Assembly (NCBI GenBank): GCA_903928955.1 | Contig: CAIYTD010000007.1 | Coordinates: 1 to 18,548 of the forward strand | Direction: 5' to 3' | Source: Oligoflexia bacterium | Lineage (GTDB): Bacteria > Bdellovibrionota > UBA1018 | DNA length: 18,548 nucleotides | In this document: positions 7,255-15,124 of the stretch, piece after piece | How the letters are laid out: each line of letters opens with the position of its first letter | Position numbering within the stretch: the first letter of the stretch is position 1 | The notes under the pieces: generated by a model | What the model was told of the DNA's origin: nothing | What the model saw: the letters and a program-made list of their open reading frames with translations, nothing else | Database searches by the model: none | Translations under genes and position numbers: made by a program

Positions 7255-8161
7255 AAAGGTTCTTCATCAAACCCTATTCCGCTTTCCAGGAGGAGATCCA
7301 CAGAGCCCAGTTGCCTGTGTTTATTGTCCTGAAATGTGTCGATTTTCTTGCCCTTCTGCAGTGGTTTCAGCCAATGATGCAGTCACTCCCTGTAATAAAA
7401 TGAGCTTCTTATATAAAGAAATAAAGTGGCCCTCTCAGTCTTCTGCAGCGGTTTCAGGGGGGGCAATGTGGCCCATTTATGATTGTACCGGCTGTGGTCG
7501 ATGCTCTGAATATTGTCTTTACGATATGCCTGTCTTTGAACGGCTTTTCGAAGCACGTAAGAAATTAAAATGGGATGTCGCTTTAGAGGTTGCAGCAAAA
7601 TTAACAGATGAAGAGGACCCTGTTGGAGATTTAGCAGACGAATTAGGAGATGAGTTCAATGCCAAAAGGAGAATGAATCAGTTTATTCGTAAGCATACCT
7701 TCCCTGCTGGTTTGGAATCGATTGAGCCGAAATCTTTTTTCTTTTTAAAGCAAAATGGATTCTTTAAAAATATTAAATGGAATATTAAATTGTCTTTTAA
7801 AGATCAGCCAGCATTATTTCAAATGCTGGATCAAAAAAAGTGGCTTTTACATGAATCCGTTTGGATGAGTCGGCACCTCGATCAATGCAATGATCTCCAA
7901 GAAATTTTGAATGCATTGGAAGCAGCTGGCATTCACATTGTTAGGCCCTTTGCACAGGGTCATGATTGCATCGATTGTGGTGGAGAAGGGATCTATTCTG
8001 GTCTATTTCCTTCTCAAGCTAAACAAATGGCTAGAGATATTTGGGAACAGGACCAGAATCGGGTGGATGGTATTCTTTGTGTGAGCCAGAGATGTGCAAA
8101 GCATTTGAAAGCTTCTGTCGGTACACAGGTACCAGTGATGGCATTACATGATATACAGTGA
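7205..8161 (+). CDS. Fe-S oxidoreductase subunit with CCG-like domain
   Basis: A 318-residue electron-transfer protein of the GlpC/GlcF/HdrB kind. Two N-terminal cysteine clusters can each hold a 4Fe-4S centre: Cys38-x2-Cys41-x3-Cys45-x3-Cys49 (with Cys63 nearby) and Cys94-x2-Cys97-x2-Cys100-x3-Cys104 (CTGCGRCSEYC). The C-terminal part has HDCIDCGGEGIYSG near 263-276 and ILCVSQRCAKH near 298-308, like a degenerate CCG domain. There is no signal peptide or long hydrophobic helix, so it is probably cytoplasmic or membrane-associated. It overlaps the flavoprotein gene by 50 bases and the lipid-kinase gene by 14, so the three proteins are probably made together. The pairing suggests electron exchange with the flavoprotein, although AGPS chemistry has no net redox change. 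No other start codon allows a shorter overlap while keeping the first cysteine cluster. Confidence 0.75.
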   Translation: MGLIQKIVLTPIKWVSKKVLHQTLFRFPGGDPQSPVACVYCPEMCRFSCPSAVVSANDAVTPCNKMSFLYKEIKWPSQSSAAVSGGAMWPIYDCTGCGRCSEYCLYDMPVFERLFEARKKLKWDVALEVAAKLTDEEDPVGDLADELGDEFNAKRRMNQFIRKHTFPAGLESIEPKSFFFLKQNGFFKNIKWNIKLSFKDQPALFQMLDQKKWLLHESVWMSRHLDQCNDLQEILNALEAAGIHIVRPFAQGHDCIDCGGEGIYSGLFPSQAKQMARDIWEQDQNRVDGILCVSQRCAKHLKASVGTQVPVMALHDIQ

Positions 8162-9152
8162 AGTGAGTTGTCTGATATTGGTAAATAATCAGGCTGGAAG
8201 CGGTCGAATAGAAGATGAGTGGCCAATTCGAAAGAAGCAGCTTTTAGAAGCACTTGGCCCAGGGCAAGTGGATATTGCTTTTACGACGTCGCAAGATCAT
8301 GGGGCGCAGCGAGTCCGGCAAGCACTGTCTCAAGGTGTAAAGAAGATATTAGTAGTGGGTGGGGATGGAACTTTTTCTGAAGTGATTCAAGGTTTTTTTG
8401 AGGGAAATCGTAATGTTGCTCCTGAAACAGTTTTAATTTTGATGCCGGGAGGTCGAGGAGATGATTTCTTTAAAACGATCACTGGACAACGTTTTTATCG
8501 AAAAAAATCTTCTTGGACTAAAGGATTGGATATCATTCGTTATGGTACTCCCGTTTCTGTAGATGTGGGAAAAATAACGCTCGGAAGTTCGCCGAATGAA
8601 ACTCAGAGATATTTTATAAATGTCTCTAGTTTTGGTTTCCCTGGTTTAGTCTTAGATCGGGGTAAAAATGAAGAGAAATCATTTATAAATAAACTAATAA
8701 AGAAGACTTCTTTTGCCTATTTTTTTCAGTCGGTCACTGCTTTAGGGAGTTACAATCCCTTGATCGCTCATGTGATAGTGGATGGGACCCCCTTTTTTAA
8801 AGGTGAGCTGCATTCCGGCTTTATTTTAAATGGTAGATTTAATGCTGGAGGGATCTGCTGGGATGATAACTCAAAAATAAATGATGGTTTATTAGGAGTT
8901 ATGTTAATGGAATACAGAAATTTTTTCTCATTTTCTATAAATAGTTTAAGAATTCTAATGGGTTCTGCTCAAGAACGTGTGGGAGTTCATCGGGGCGAGG
9001 GTAAAAAAATAGAAGTAATATTTGAAGGTGATTCAAAACCTCATTCATTATTTGAAGTAGATGGCGATCTTTTTGAAAAAAATCAAGATCGAAGGGCAGT
9101 TTTTGAAGTTCTTCAAAAAGCCATTAAAATCCAAGCAGTTAACAACTTCTAA
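8148..9152 (+). CDS. Diacylglycerol kinase-family lipid kinase
   Basis: A lipid kinase of the DgkB/YegS/LCB5 family, which phosphorylates the free hydroxyl of diacylglycerol, ceramide or related lipids with ATP. In the 334 residues, LVNNQAGSGR (about 11-20) and VVGGDGTFSEVIQGF (about 69-83) form the nucleotide-binding part, and NAGGICWDDNSKINDGLLGV is the C-terminal substrate-side motif. The second glycine-rich motif reads PGGRGDDF (100-107), where the family normally has a P-x-G-T-x-N-D-F pattern, so Thr and Asn are replaced by Arg and Asp. ATG 8148 is the first start and overlaps the previous gene; GTG 8163 is possible. The link to the AGPS-like gene suggests it phosphorylates an alkyl- or acylglycerol. 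A related flavoprotein/lipid-kinase pair is, as I recall, also adjacent in mycobacteria (Rv2251-Rv2252). Confidence 0.85.
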   Translation: MIYSEVSCLILVNNQAGSGRIEDEWPIRKKQLLEALGPGQVDIAFTTSQDHGAQRVRQALSQGVKKILVVGGDGTFSEVIQGFFEGNRNVAPETVLILMPGGRGDDFFKTITGQRFYRKKSSWTKGLDIIRYGTPVSVDVGKITLGSSPNETQRYFINVSSFGFPGLVLDRGKNEEKSFINKLIKKTSFAYFFQSVTALGSYNPLIAHVIVDGTPFFKGELHSGFILNGRFNAGGICWDDNSKINDGLLGVMLMEYRNFFSFSINSLRILMGSAQERVGVHRGEGKKIEVIFEGDSKPHSLFEVDGDLFEKNQDRRAVFEVLQKAIKIQAVNNF

Positions 9153-9199
9153 GTATTTATCCATTTTTATCCGATAATTAATCGTAGAAAGGATTTACT

Positions 9200-10792
9200 A
9201 TGATTAATTGGGAAGAATTGAAGCACATCCATGTTATTCGTAAGCTTGAAGAAATTCTAGCCCAATGGTTTAATACGGATATTTTTTTTGTAGATGAAAG
9301 AGGCCATCTCAGAAACGATAACGTGAATAATAAGGAAAAAACTTTTAAAAATCCTCTTTCGAGTGCTTTTTTAAATCACGAAAAAGGCCAGGGGATTTTT
9401 AGTAAATTTATTTCAGAAGTCAATGAGAAGGCTTTTAAAAGTGATCAATCTCATTTTATGACACAAGGACCTGCTGGTGTAGAGTATTTATTGGTCTCTA
9501 GAATTACAGCTGATCATGAGTTTTTGGGAAGCGTAGTAGCTTATTCCTATATAGAAAATGAAATATCAAATGAAGACCAATTAAAGGCTAAAAATTTTTT
9601 CGAATCTTGCGGTTTAGATGGAGGACTTTTTTATCACGCACTATCACAGTTAAAGGTTCTCTCTGATGCACAAAAAAAGTATTTTTTTGAATTAGTAGAT
9701 TTAGTCGCTCAAGAAATTGTGACTTTTCATACCGAAATTACGAAGAGAGACGATAAAATCAATGCTTTAAATAATCAACTTGGAAACCGGTATAGCTACG
9801 ACTCTATGATTGGAAAATCTAAACCCATGCAGGAACTTTATGGGTTATTAGACAAAATTCGTAATTCAGAATCTACAGTTTTAATTCAGGGTGAAAATGG
9901 TACAGGAAAAGAGTTGATTGCTCGTGCAATTCATTACAACTCTCCTCGAAAAGATGCTCACTTTGTAACGGTTAATTGTTCAGCATTTAACGAAAATCTA
10001 TTAGATAGTGAGCTCTTCGGTCATGTGAGAGGTTCATTTACAGGTGCTATAAAAGATAAAAAAGGGCTCTTTGAGTCAGCAGATCATGGGACTCTTTTTT
10101 TGGATGAAATCGGAGATATGCCTCTCTCTATGCAAGTCAAACTTTTACGCATCTTGCAGGCAGGTACTTTTACACCTGTGGGTGGAGTCGATCAAAAGAA
10201 AGTGGACGTTCGGGTGCTTGCTGCTACTAATAAAGATTTAAAAGAAATGGTCGAAGAAGGGTCATTTCGTGAAGATTTATATTATAGAATTAACGTTATT
10301 AATTTAGTTGTTCCACCTTTAAGAGATAGAAAAGAAGATATCCCTATTCTAATTGATCATTTTATGTTGAGGGGTTGCAAAGAAAAAAAGTTACCTAATA
10401 AAATTTTCGCTAAGAGAACCATGGAAAAAGTATTTGACTATCCTTGGCCCGGAAACATTAGAGAGCTTGAAAACGAAATCGAGCGCCTAATAGTGCTGTC
10501 TGGTGATGAATCGAAAATTCCAGCAGAACTTTTATCACAAAGAATTCGAGATCAAAGTGAACATTCAAAAATGCAGGGTGTACGGGTTGCTGGAAAACTC
10601 AAAGATTCGTTAGAGGAATTGGAGAAGGCTATGATTCGAGAAGGTCTTCATCGTACAAATTGGAATAAGAGTCGTCTTGCTAAGGAGTTAGGCATATCTC
10701 GTGCTGGTTTGATTATGAAGGTAGAAAAATATGGTTTAGACAAGCGGAGAATCCTCTCTGGATCAGCTCTGGGAAAGCTTCGTAAGCCTTAA
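9200..10792 (+). CDS. Sigma-54-dependent enhancer-binding regulator
   Basis: A transcription activator of 530 residues that remodels sigma-54 RNA polymerase using ATP. The N-terminal 190 residues form a sensory domain without the phospho-acceptor pattern of a receiver; VDERGHLRND and a following long helix resemble PocR- or GAF-type ligand-binding regions, but I cannot name it firmly. The AAA+ domain (about 200-435) is complete: Walker A GENGTGKE at 231-238, the sigma-54 loop as GSFTGA at 278-283, Walker B GTLFLDEIG at 297-305, then FREDLYYRINV. A Fis-type helix-turn-helix ends the protein (about 470-513). ATG 9200 has a good AGAAAGGA seven bases upstream. It lies between the lipid module and the protease/operon region and could control either. 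I found no clear -24/-12 promoter in the neighbouring gaps. Confidence 0.92.
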   Translation: MINWEELKHIHVIRKLEEILAQWFNTDIFFVDERGHLRNDNVNNKEKTFKNPLSSAFLNHEKGQGIFSKFISEVNEKAFKSDQSHFMTQGPAGVEYLLVSRITADHEFLGSVVAYSYIENEISNEDQLKAKNFFESCGLDGGLFYHALSQLKVLSDAQKKYFFELVDLVAQEIVTFHTEITKRDDKINALNNQLGNRYSYDSMIGKSKPMQELYGLLDKIRNSESTVLIQGENGTGKELIARAIHYNSPRKDAHFVTVNCSAFNENLLDSELFGHVRGSFTGAIKDKKGLFESADHGTLFLDEIGDMPLSMQVKLLRILQAGTFTPVGGVDQKKVDVRVLAATNKDLKEMVEEGSFREDLYYRINVINLVVPPLRDRKEDIPILIDHFMLRGCKEKKLPNKIFAKRTMEKVFDYPWPGNIRELENEIERLIVLSGDESKIPAELLSQRIRDQSEHSKMQGVRVAGKLKDSLEELEKAMIREGLHRTNWNKSRLAKELGISRAGLIMKVEKYGLDKRRILSGSALGKLRKP

Positions 10793-10940
10793 AATTATAC
10801 GTTTTTATCTTTTTTAGAATGATAGGTATCGCTTATTAATAGCACCTCGTGAAATTCGCTTTGACAAAAAATTAAATTACAAGTAAATCAACAAAGTTGG
10901 TTATAAACCTGTATATTAGTCTAAATAAACTTTAATATTC

Positions 10941-10946
10941 TATAAT
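10941..10946 (+). promoter_or_regulatory. Candidate -10 box before the papain-ankyrin gene
   Basis: The 185-base gap 10793-10977 is very AT-rich. It holds a perfect TATAAT at 10941-10946, 31 bases before ATG 10978, but without a good -35 box at the right distance. Upstream are TTGACA at 10861-10866, which lacks a matching -10, and a small inverted repeat GGTT-ATA-AACC at 10899-10909 that could be a regulator site. Confidence 0.3.
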
Positions 10947-10977
10947 TTTAGAATTGATAGAAATAGATAAAATATTG

Positions 10978-12441
10978 ATGATTTTAACTTTCTATTTTTA
11001 TTTTGTTTCAAAACTTTGGGCTTTATCCGCTTGGGAGCAGATAAAAGAAGCAGAAGAGTATGAAGTTCAGGTAGGCGGCTCTTACGGGCATACATCCTTA
11101 AAACAGACGGTAGAGCTGGATCAAGGTAGAACGAATACTTGCTATCTCCATGCAGCAAAACAACTATTGGAAAATCACAACAAAAGTTTCGATGATCTTT
11201 TGTTAATGTCCATTTATGCAAATAGTTGCTTTAAAAGGACAGACATAGATTGGAATATACATGGAGTACTTTTTAATATTCGGAAATATAAAAGGATAAT
11301 GAATAAGACGCCAGCAGTAGATCGATTGTTGAGTTCAATAAAGCCCATGTTTATGAGAGACAAGTCAAATTTATGGGCCTATTTTTTTTCTGCTTGTCTA
11401 CCAGATCGATTCAATTCTTTGATGACTCCCGTATTAGATACTTCTAAAGCAATGAATATATTAATGGAGTTACAGCAGGAGTGTATCAATAATGATTATA
11501 ACTATAACTATAATATTTTTGTCGATGAACTTTATGGTAGAAATTTTATGGAAATTACTGAATACTTTGATTCTATATTGGGAAAAGGACTCTTGCTTGG
11601 TTTGACAGTGGGTCGACATTCAGTTGTTATTACCGGCTCTTCTATTAGATGCGATAAAAATAATAATTGTAGGAAAATGTGGTTGGTTAGAAATAGCTGG
11701 GGAAAAACAGGTAGCGGTTGGTATGATTCTCAGAAACTCTATAAAGCGATTAATTCTGATAAAAATTCTATAGCAACCTACATAAAAAATTGTGATCCTA
11801 CAAGTGAAAGTATCTTTCAAGAGCACGATGCAATTGATTTTACAGAAAAATGTGAATTTGATAAAATTATTGGAAAACTTCAAGCCCATTATTTATTTGA
11901 AGTTCGATATACAGAAGGGTTTAAAAATCTTTTTAGATCGATGCTCGATGCAACTGATATCTACGGTGATGCAGTAGTCCATTATGCAGTTATGACCAGT
12001 GATTTTGAAGTCATCAAGGACTTGAAGGAAGCGGGGGCAAATCTAAACTTAAAAGATAAGCGTGGTAATGCTCCTATTCATTTGGCAGTTGAGAATGGAG
12101 ATAGAGATGTGATTGATGCGTTGGTCTGGCAAGGGGCTAATGTAGATGAGCCGAATAAAAAGCTCCTATCTCCGCTTTTCCTAGCTGTTATTAGAAGTAA
12201 CAGTAAAATAGTGAAAGAGCTCATTCAGCTGGGTGCAAAAATAAATTTGAAAGCTTTGAATTCTTATACGCCGCTTCACTGGGCAGTGCTTCGTGAAAAT
12301 ATAGAATTAGTACAGATCCTGATAGAGGGAGGGGCTAGTTTAACGGAACGCGATGATAACGATGCAACCCCACTTGATATTGCAATAGAAAAAGAAAATA
12401 CTCAGATATTAAATATTCTGTCTAAATACGCTATCAAATAA
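10978..12441 (+). CDS. Exported papain-like cysteine protease with ankyrin repeats
   Basis: I number from ATG 10978 (487 residues); the frame is open from a TTG at 10954. A hydrophobic start (ILTFYFYFV to LWALSA) looks like a signal peptide. The next part is a C1 papain-like domain. DQGRTNTCYLHAA aligns with the papain QGxCGSCWAF motif, with the oxyanion glutamine Gln49 exactly six residues before catalytic Cys55. GRHSVVITG supplies His214, and WLVRNSWGKTGSGW supplies Asn239 in the diagnostic NSWG. The active site is therefore complete, although the region between Cys and His diverges. Residues about 325-487 form about five ankyrin repeats (APIHLAVENGD, TPLHWAVLREN, TPLDIAIEKEN), which bind other proteins. 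I infer a secreted or periplasmic protease, perhaps an effector. It stands 66 bases before the PqqD operon on the same strand and may or may not belong to it. Confidence 0.75.
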   Translation: MILTFYFYFVSKLWALSAWEQIKEAEEYEVQVGGSYGHTSLKQTVELDQGRTNTCYLHAAKQLLENHNKSFDDLLLMSIYANSCFKRTDIDWNIHGVLFNIRKYKRIMNKTPAVDRLLSSIKPMFMRDKSNLWAYFFSACLPDRFNSLMTPVLDTSKAMNILMELQQECINNDYNYNYNIFVDELYGRNFMEITEYFDSILGKGLLLGLTVGRHSVVITGSSIRCDKNNNCRKMWLVRNSWGKTGSGWYDSQKLYKAINSDKNSIATYIKNCDPTSESIFQEHDAIDFTEKCEFDKIIGKLQAHYLFEVRYTEGFKNLFRSMLDATDIYGDAVVHYAVMTSDFEVIKDLKEAGANLNLKDKRGNAPIHLAVENGDRDVIDALVWQGANVDEPNKKLLSPLFLAVIRSNSKIVKELIQLGAKINLKALNSYTPLHWAVLRENIELVQILIEGGASLTERDDNDATPLDIAIEKENTQILNILSKYAIK

Positions 12442-12507
12442 ATTTTAAATAAAAAAAGTGAATGTCCGATACCTAAAGAGGTTCCATCAAACAAAGGTCT
12501 GTATCTT

Positions 12508-12747
12508 ATGTCACTACTTAAGCAGCTTAATATGAGTCAAACCGGAATGGCTTTTGATCCTCAGACAGGAGATAGTTTTCAGTTAAATGATTCCGGAAAA
12601 AAAATCATTATTTTGATGCAGGAAGGGTTAAGTATACCGGATATTTCTAGAAAAATATCCGAATTTTTTAAAATCTCATACGATCATGCCATTACGGACG
12701 TTTTGGAATTTCAAGTTCAATTAAATATTATTGGGCTAATGAAGTGA
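12508..12747 (+). CDS. PqqD-like small protein (peptide-recognition fold)
   Basis: A 79-residue protein with the PqqD pattern: DPQTGDSFQLNDSGKKIIILMQEG (tG-x-hydrophobic-x-LN-x-G), then LSIPDISRKISEFF and a last helix (AITDVLEFQVQLNIIGLMK). Standalone PqqD-type proteins, also called RiPP recognition elements, bind leader peptides and bring them to modifying enzymes; others occur in carbohydrate or exosortase-linked clusters. The length is typical. AAAGGT at 12493-12498 lies 9 bases before ATG 12508. Its stop overlaps the GTG start of the ATP-grasp gene (GTGA), so the two are coupled. No pqqA, pqqE or radical-SAM gene is visible, so this is not a PQQ operon. The 66-base gap upstream shows no convincing promoter, so transcription may start inside or before the protease gene. 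Confidence 0.75.
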   Translation: MSLLKQLNMSQTGMAFDPQTGDSFQLNDSGKKIIILMQEGLSIPDISRKISEFFKISYDHAITDVLEFQVQLNIIGLMK

Positions 12748-13790
12748 AAGAAGTGGTAGTCGCAATTTCTGGAATTAATGCTACGGATAATCCTGGACCA
12801 GGATGTGCTGTGGGAAAAAGTCTTCAAGAAGCTAAAAATAAAATGGATTTGGTTGGATTGAGCTATGATGTTCATGATCCCGGAAACTATATGACAGAAG
12901 TTTTTTCAAATAGTTTCCTAATGCCTTACCCTACGAATGGTTGGCTAGCCTTGAATTCATCACTAGAAGAGATACAAAGAAAATCAGGAATTAATATTCT
13001 AATTCCTTGTTTAGACTCAGAGTTACCATTAATAATTAGAAATCAAACCTATTTGGAAAACCGCGGAATAAGAACATTGCTCCCCACTGAAGAGCAATTT
13101 GAATTAAGAAGTAAAGACCGTCTCGTAAATCTTTCTGAAGAAATTGGCTGTAAACATCCTAGGACAGAGGTAGTTTTTAGTCTCGATGAAATGATAAATG
13201 TTTTAGAGAAAAAAATTCATTTGCCTGCAGTTATTAAAGGGCGATTTTATAAGGCCTATGTTGTTTCTAGTATTGATATGGCTGTTCTTAAAGCAGCTGA
13301 GATTGCGGCTGACTGGGGTTTTCCTCTTTTAGTTCAAGAAAAAGTTGAAGGACAAGAGATTAATTTGATCGGTTTGTGTGATCAAAATGGAATGATTGTC
13401 GGGCGTGTTTCGATTAAAAAGCAGTTGACTACTCATTTGGGAAAAGTATGGACCGCAGTAACTATTAAGGATGACCGACTAGATCGATTATGTGATCAGT
13501 TTTGTAAGTTTACTGGCTGGAGAGGACCTTTTGAACTCGAGTGTATCGTATATGAGCAGGAAATATTTATTATAGAGATTAATCCTAGATTTCCGGCTTG
13601 GGTATATTTTGCTACAGCAGTTGGAATAAATCTTCCTGAAAGGCTCGTTGATTTAATTTGTAACGGTTTTTGCGATACAAGATCAGATTATTCTGTTGGT
13701 AAATATTTAGTGCGTTATACGTCAGAATTTGTTTCTGATTTAAGCTATTTTCAGAATCTTATATTGACTAAGAATAGGAATGGGGAATGA
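12744..13790 (+). CDS. ATP-grasp ligase (carbamoyl-phosphate synthase/biotin carboxylase-like)
   Basis: A 348-residue ATP-grasp enzyme, a family that joins a carboxylate, activated as acyl phosphate, to an amine or other nucleophile. The N-terminus (VAISGINATDNPGPGCAVGKSLQEA) looks like the pre-ATP-grasp Rossmann part of CarB-like enzymes. The central part has VIKGRFYKAYVV (ATP-binding lysine in VIKG, about 165) and LLVQEKVEGQEINLIG (adenine-binding hinge, about 196-211). The metal site is FELECIV and IIEINPRFPAW, with EINPR at 278-282. One domain set is present, not the duplicated form of carbamoyl-phosphate synthase. The substrate cannot be read from the sequence; the neighbours suggest an amino acid or peptide. 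It starts with GTG overlapping the PqqD-like stop, and its own stop overlaps the next gene (ATGA). Confidence 0.8.
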   Translation: MKEVVVAISGINATDNPGPGCAVGKSLQEAKNKMDLVGLSYDVHDPGNYMTEVFSNSFLMPYPTNGWLALNSSLEEIQRKSGINILIPCLDSELPLIIRNQTYLENRGIRTLLPTEEQFELRSKDRLVNLSEEIGCKHPRTEVVFSLDEMINVLEKKIHLPAVIKGRFYKAYVVSSIDMAVLKAAEIAADWGFPLLVQEKVEGQEINLIGLCDQNGMIVGRVSIKKQLTTHLGKVWTAVTIKDDRLDRLCDQFCKFTGWRGPFELECIVYEQEIFIIEINPRFPAWVYFATAVGINLPERLVDLICNGFCDTRSDYSVGKYLVRYTSEFVSDLSYFQNLILTKNRNGE

Positions 13791-15118
13791 GTAATAACTA
13801 TCAGAAGCCTTCTATTGTCAAGGTAGGACATCCTCTTTATACTAAGCATGGATCGTCTGCTCAATCTTACCATTTTGTAAGGAGTGAAATAGAAGGAGTA
13901 TCGGTTTCTGATTTGGCTGAGAAGTATGGTTCACCTCTTTTTGTTTTTTCCGAAAAAGTTTTGAGAGAGAAATATAGGCAGGCAAGCACAGCGATTAGTA
14001 GGGTATATCCAAATTTTTCATTTGGATGGAGCTATAAAACAAATTATCTCAATGAAATTTGTAAAGTTTTTCATTCAGAGGGTGCAATAGCTGAAGTGGT
14101 GAGCCAGTTTGAGTACGAAAAAGCCAGAGCACTTGGTTTGTCCGGAAAACAGATTATTTATAATGGACCCTATAAGCCCTTAGAATCCTTAAGAAGAGCT
14201 GTTTCTGAGGGAGCGCAAATTCATGTTGATCATTTTCAGGAAATTGAAGATCTTGAAAAAATTGCTTCAGAATTAGGGACTAGAATTACCATAGGAATTC
14301 GGGTAAATCTCAATGTTGGTATTTATCCGATATGGTCGAGATTTGGATTCAATTTGGAAAGTGGTCAGGCTTGGGCGGCTGTTCAAAGAATAGTTCTTAG
14401 TTCTAAGTTAAGGCTTGGGGGAGTTCATTCGCATATAGGTACTTTTATCTTAGATGCAAGTGCTTATGGTCGTACTTGTTCTATTCTCACTGAGTTTATT
14501 CAAAGGATTGAGACTTTAACGGGGTATCCTTTGGAATTTTTGGATTTAGGCGGTGGATTTGCTAGTCAAAGTCATCTCAAAGGAACTTATCAGCCACCTG
14601 AAGTTGCAGTGCCTCGAGTGGAGGATTATGCTGCGGAAATTGGGAAAGAGTTGGGCTGGTTAGCTGGCAGGGAGCCTTCTACTAAACTATTTATGGAATT
14701 AGGAAGGCATTTAGTCGATGATGCTGGGTTTCTGATTACTTCGGTCGTGGCGGACAAGCTTCTTCCTGATGGTAGACGAGCCTATGTTCTAGATGCTGGA
14801 GTGAATCTTCTTTATACAGCTACTTGGTATAAATTTAAAGTTGAGTTAGATCGGGAGTCCCAGGGAGCAATGGAGCCGAGTACCTTATTCGGACCCTTGT
14901 GTATGAATATTGACATTGTGGATGATGCCATTATGCTGCCTCGTTTGGCGAGGTATCAGCGACTCATTTTATCTCCAGTAGGTGCTTATAATGTGACTCA
15001 ATCCATGCAGTTTATTCAGTACCGTCCTGCTATTGTTATGATTAGGGAAGATGGAAACGTTATTCTGATCCGAAGAGCAGATACTCTAGATGATATTAAT
15101 CGTATGGAGTCTTGTTAG
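13787..15118 (+). CDS. Fold-III PLP decarboxylase-like enzyme (DAP/Orn/Arg decarboxylase family)
   Basis: A 443-residue enzyme of the alanine-racemase-fold PLP family, close to diaminopimelate decarboxylase (LysA) by its motifs. The PLP lysine is Lys83 in WSYKTNYL, GGVHSHIGTF lies at 201-210, the phosphate-binding LDLGGGF at 232-238 and MELGRHL at 293-299 (normally EPGR), GPLCMNIDIV holds Cys362, the usual active-site cysteine from the second subunit, and GAYN lies at 399-402. Such enzymes decarboxylate diaminopimelate, ornithine, arginine or carboxynorspermidine; the changed residues (Leu for Pro in EPGR, MNI after the cysteine) argue against ordinary LysA. About 30 extra residues precede the conserved start and carry a leader-like motif listed separately. 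Overlaps on the upstream side place it firmly in the operon. I do not assign a substrate. Confidence 0.82.
   Translation: MSNNYQKPSIVKVGHPLYTKHGSSAQSYHFVRSEIEGVSVSDLAEKYGSPLFVFSEKVLREKYRQASTAISRVYPNFSFGWSYKTNYLNEICKVFHSEGAIAEVVSQFEYEKARALGLSGKQIIYNGPYKPLESLRRAVSEGAQIHVDHFQEIEDLEKIASELGTRITIGIRVNLNVGIYPIWSRFGFNLESGQAWAAVQRIVLSSKLRLGGVHSHIGTFILDASAYGRTCSILTEFIQRIETLTGYPLEFLDLGGGFASQSHLKGTYQPPEVAVPRVEDYAAEIGKELGWLAGREPSTKLFMELGRHLVDDAGFLITSVVADKLLPDGRRAYVLDAGVNLLYTATWYKFKVELDRESQGAMEPSTLFGPLCMNIDIVDDAIMLPRLARYQRLILSPVGAYNVTQSMQFIQYRPAIVMIREDGNVILIRRADTLDDINRMESC
13799..13843 (+). other. N-terminal tag resembling a lasso-peptide leader recognition motif
   Basis: Residues 5-19 of the decarboxylase-like enzyme read Tyr-x2-Pro-x-Ile-x3-Gly-x4-Thr (YQKPSIVKVGHPLYT). 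Lasso-peptide leaders share a Tyr-x2-Pro-x-Leu-x3-Gly-x4/5-Thr motif that is bound by PqqD-like recognition domains, and a PqqD-like protein is encoded two genes upstream. I infer docking between the two; chance similarity is possible because the motif is short. Confidence 0.4.
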
Positions 15119-15124
15119 ATTTCA

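Noticed and set aside
2135..7740. Repeated string GAATCGATTGAGCC at about 2135 and 7717
   Set aside because: Only two copies, both inside or at the edge of unrelated coding sequence, without flanking similarity; treated as chance.
10774..10812. GCTT-CGT-AAGC followed by T-rich sequence after the sigma-54 regulator
   Set aside because: The stem is only four base pairs, AT-rich if extended with a bulge, and the T-runs begin too far downstream for a convincing intrinsic terminator.
10841..10866. Possible sigma-54 -24/-12 site (AGCAC...TTGAC region)
   Set aside because: The GC dinucleotide and TTGCA element do not fall at the required spacing.
12472..12483. ACCT-AAAG-AGGT inverted repeat before the PqqD-like gene
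   Set aside because: A four-base stem with mismatched flanks is expected by chance in sequence of this composition.
12508..12747. PQQ biosynthesis operon
   Set aside because: Only a PqqD-like gene is present; there is no pqqA, B, C or E-like gene nearby.
13787..15118. Ordinary lysA (diaminopimelate decarboxylase for lysine)
   Set aside because: The EPGR and post-cysteine motifs are changed, an N-terminal tag is added, and the operon has no lysine-pathway genes.
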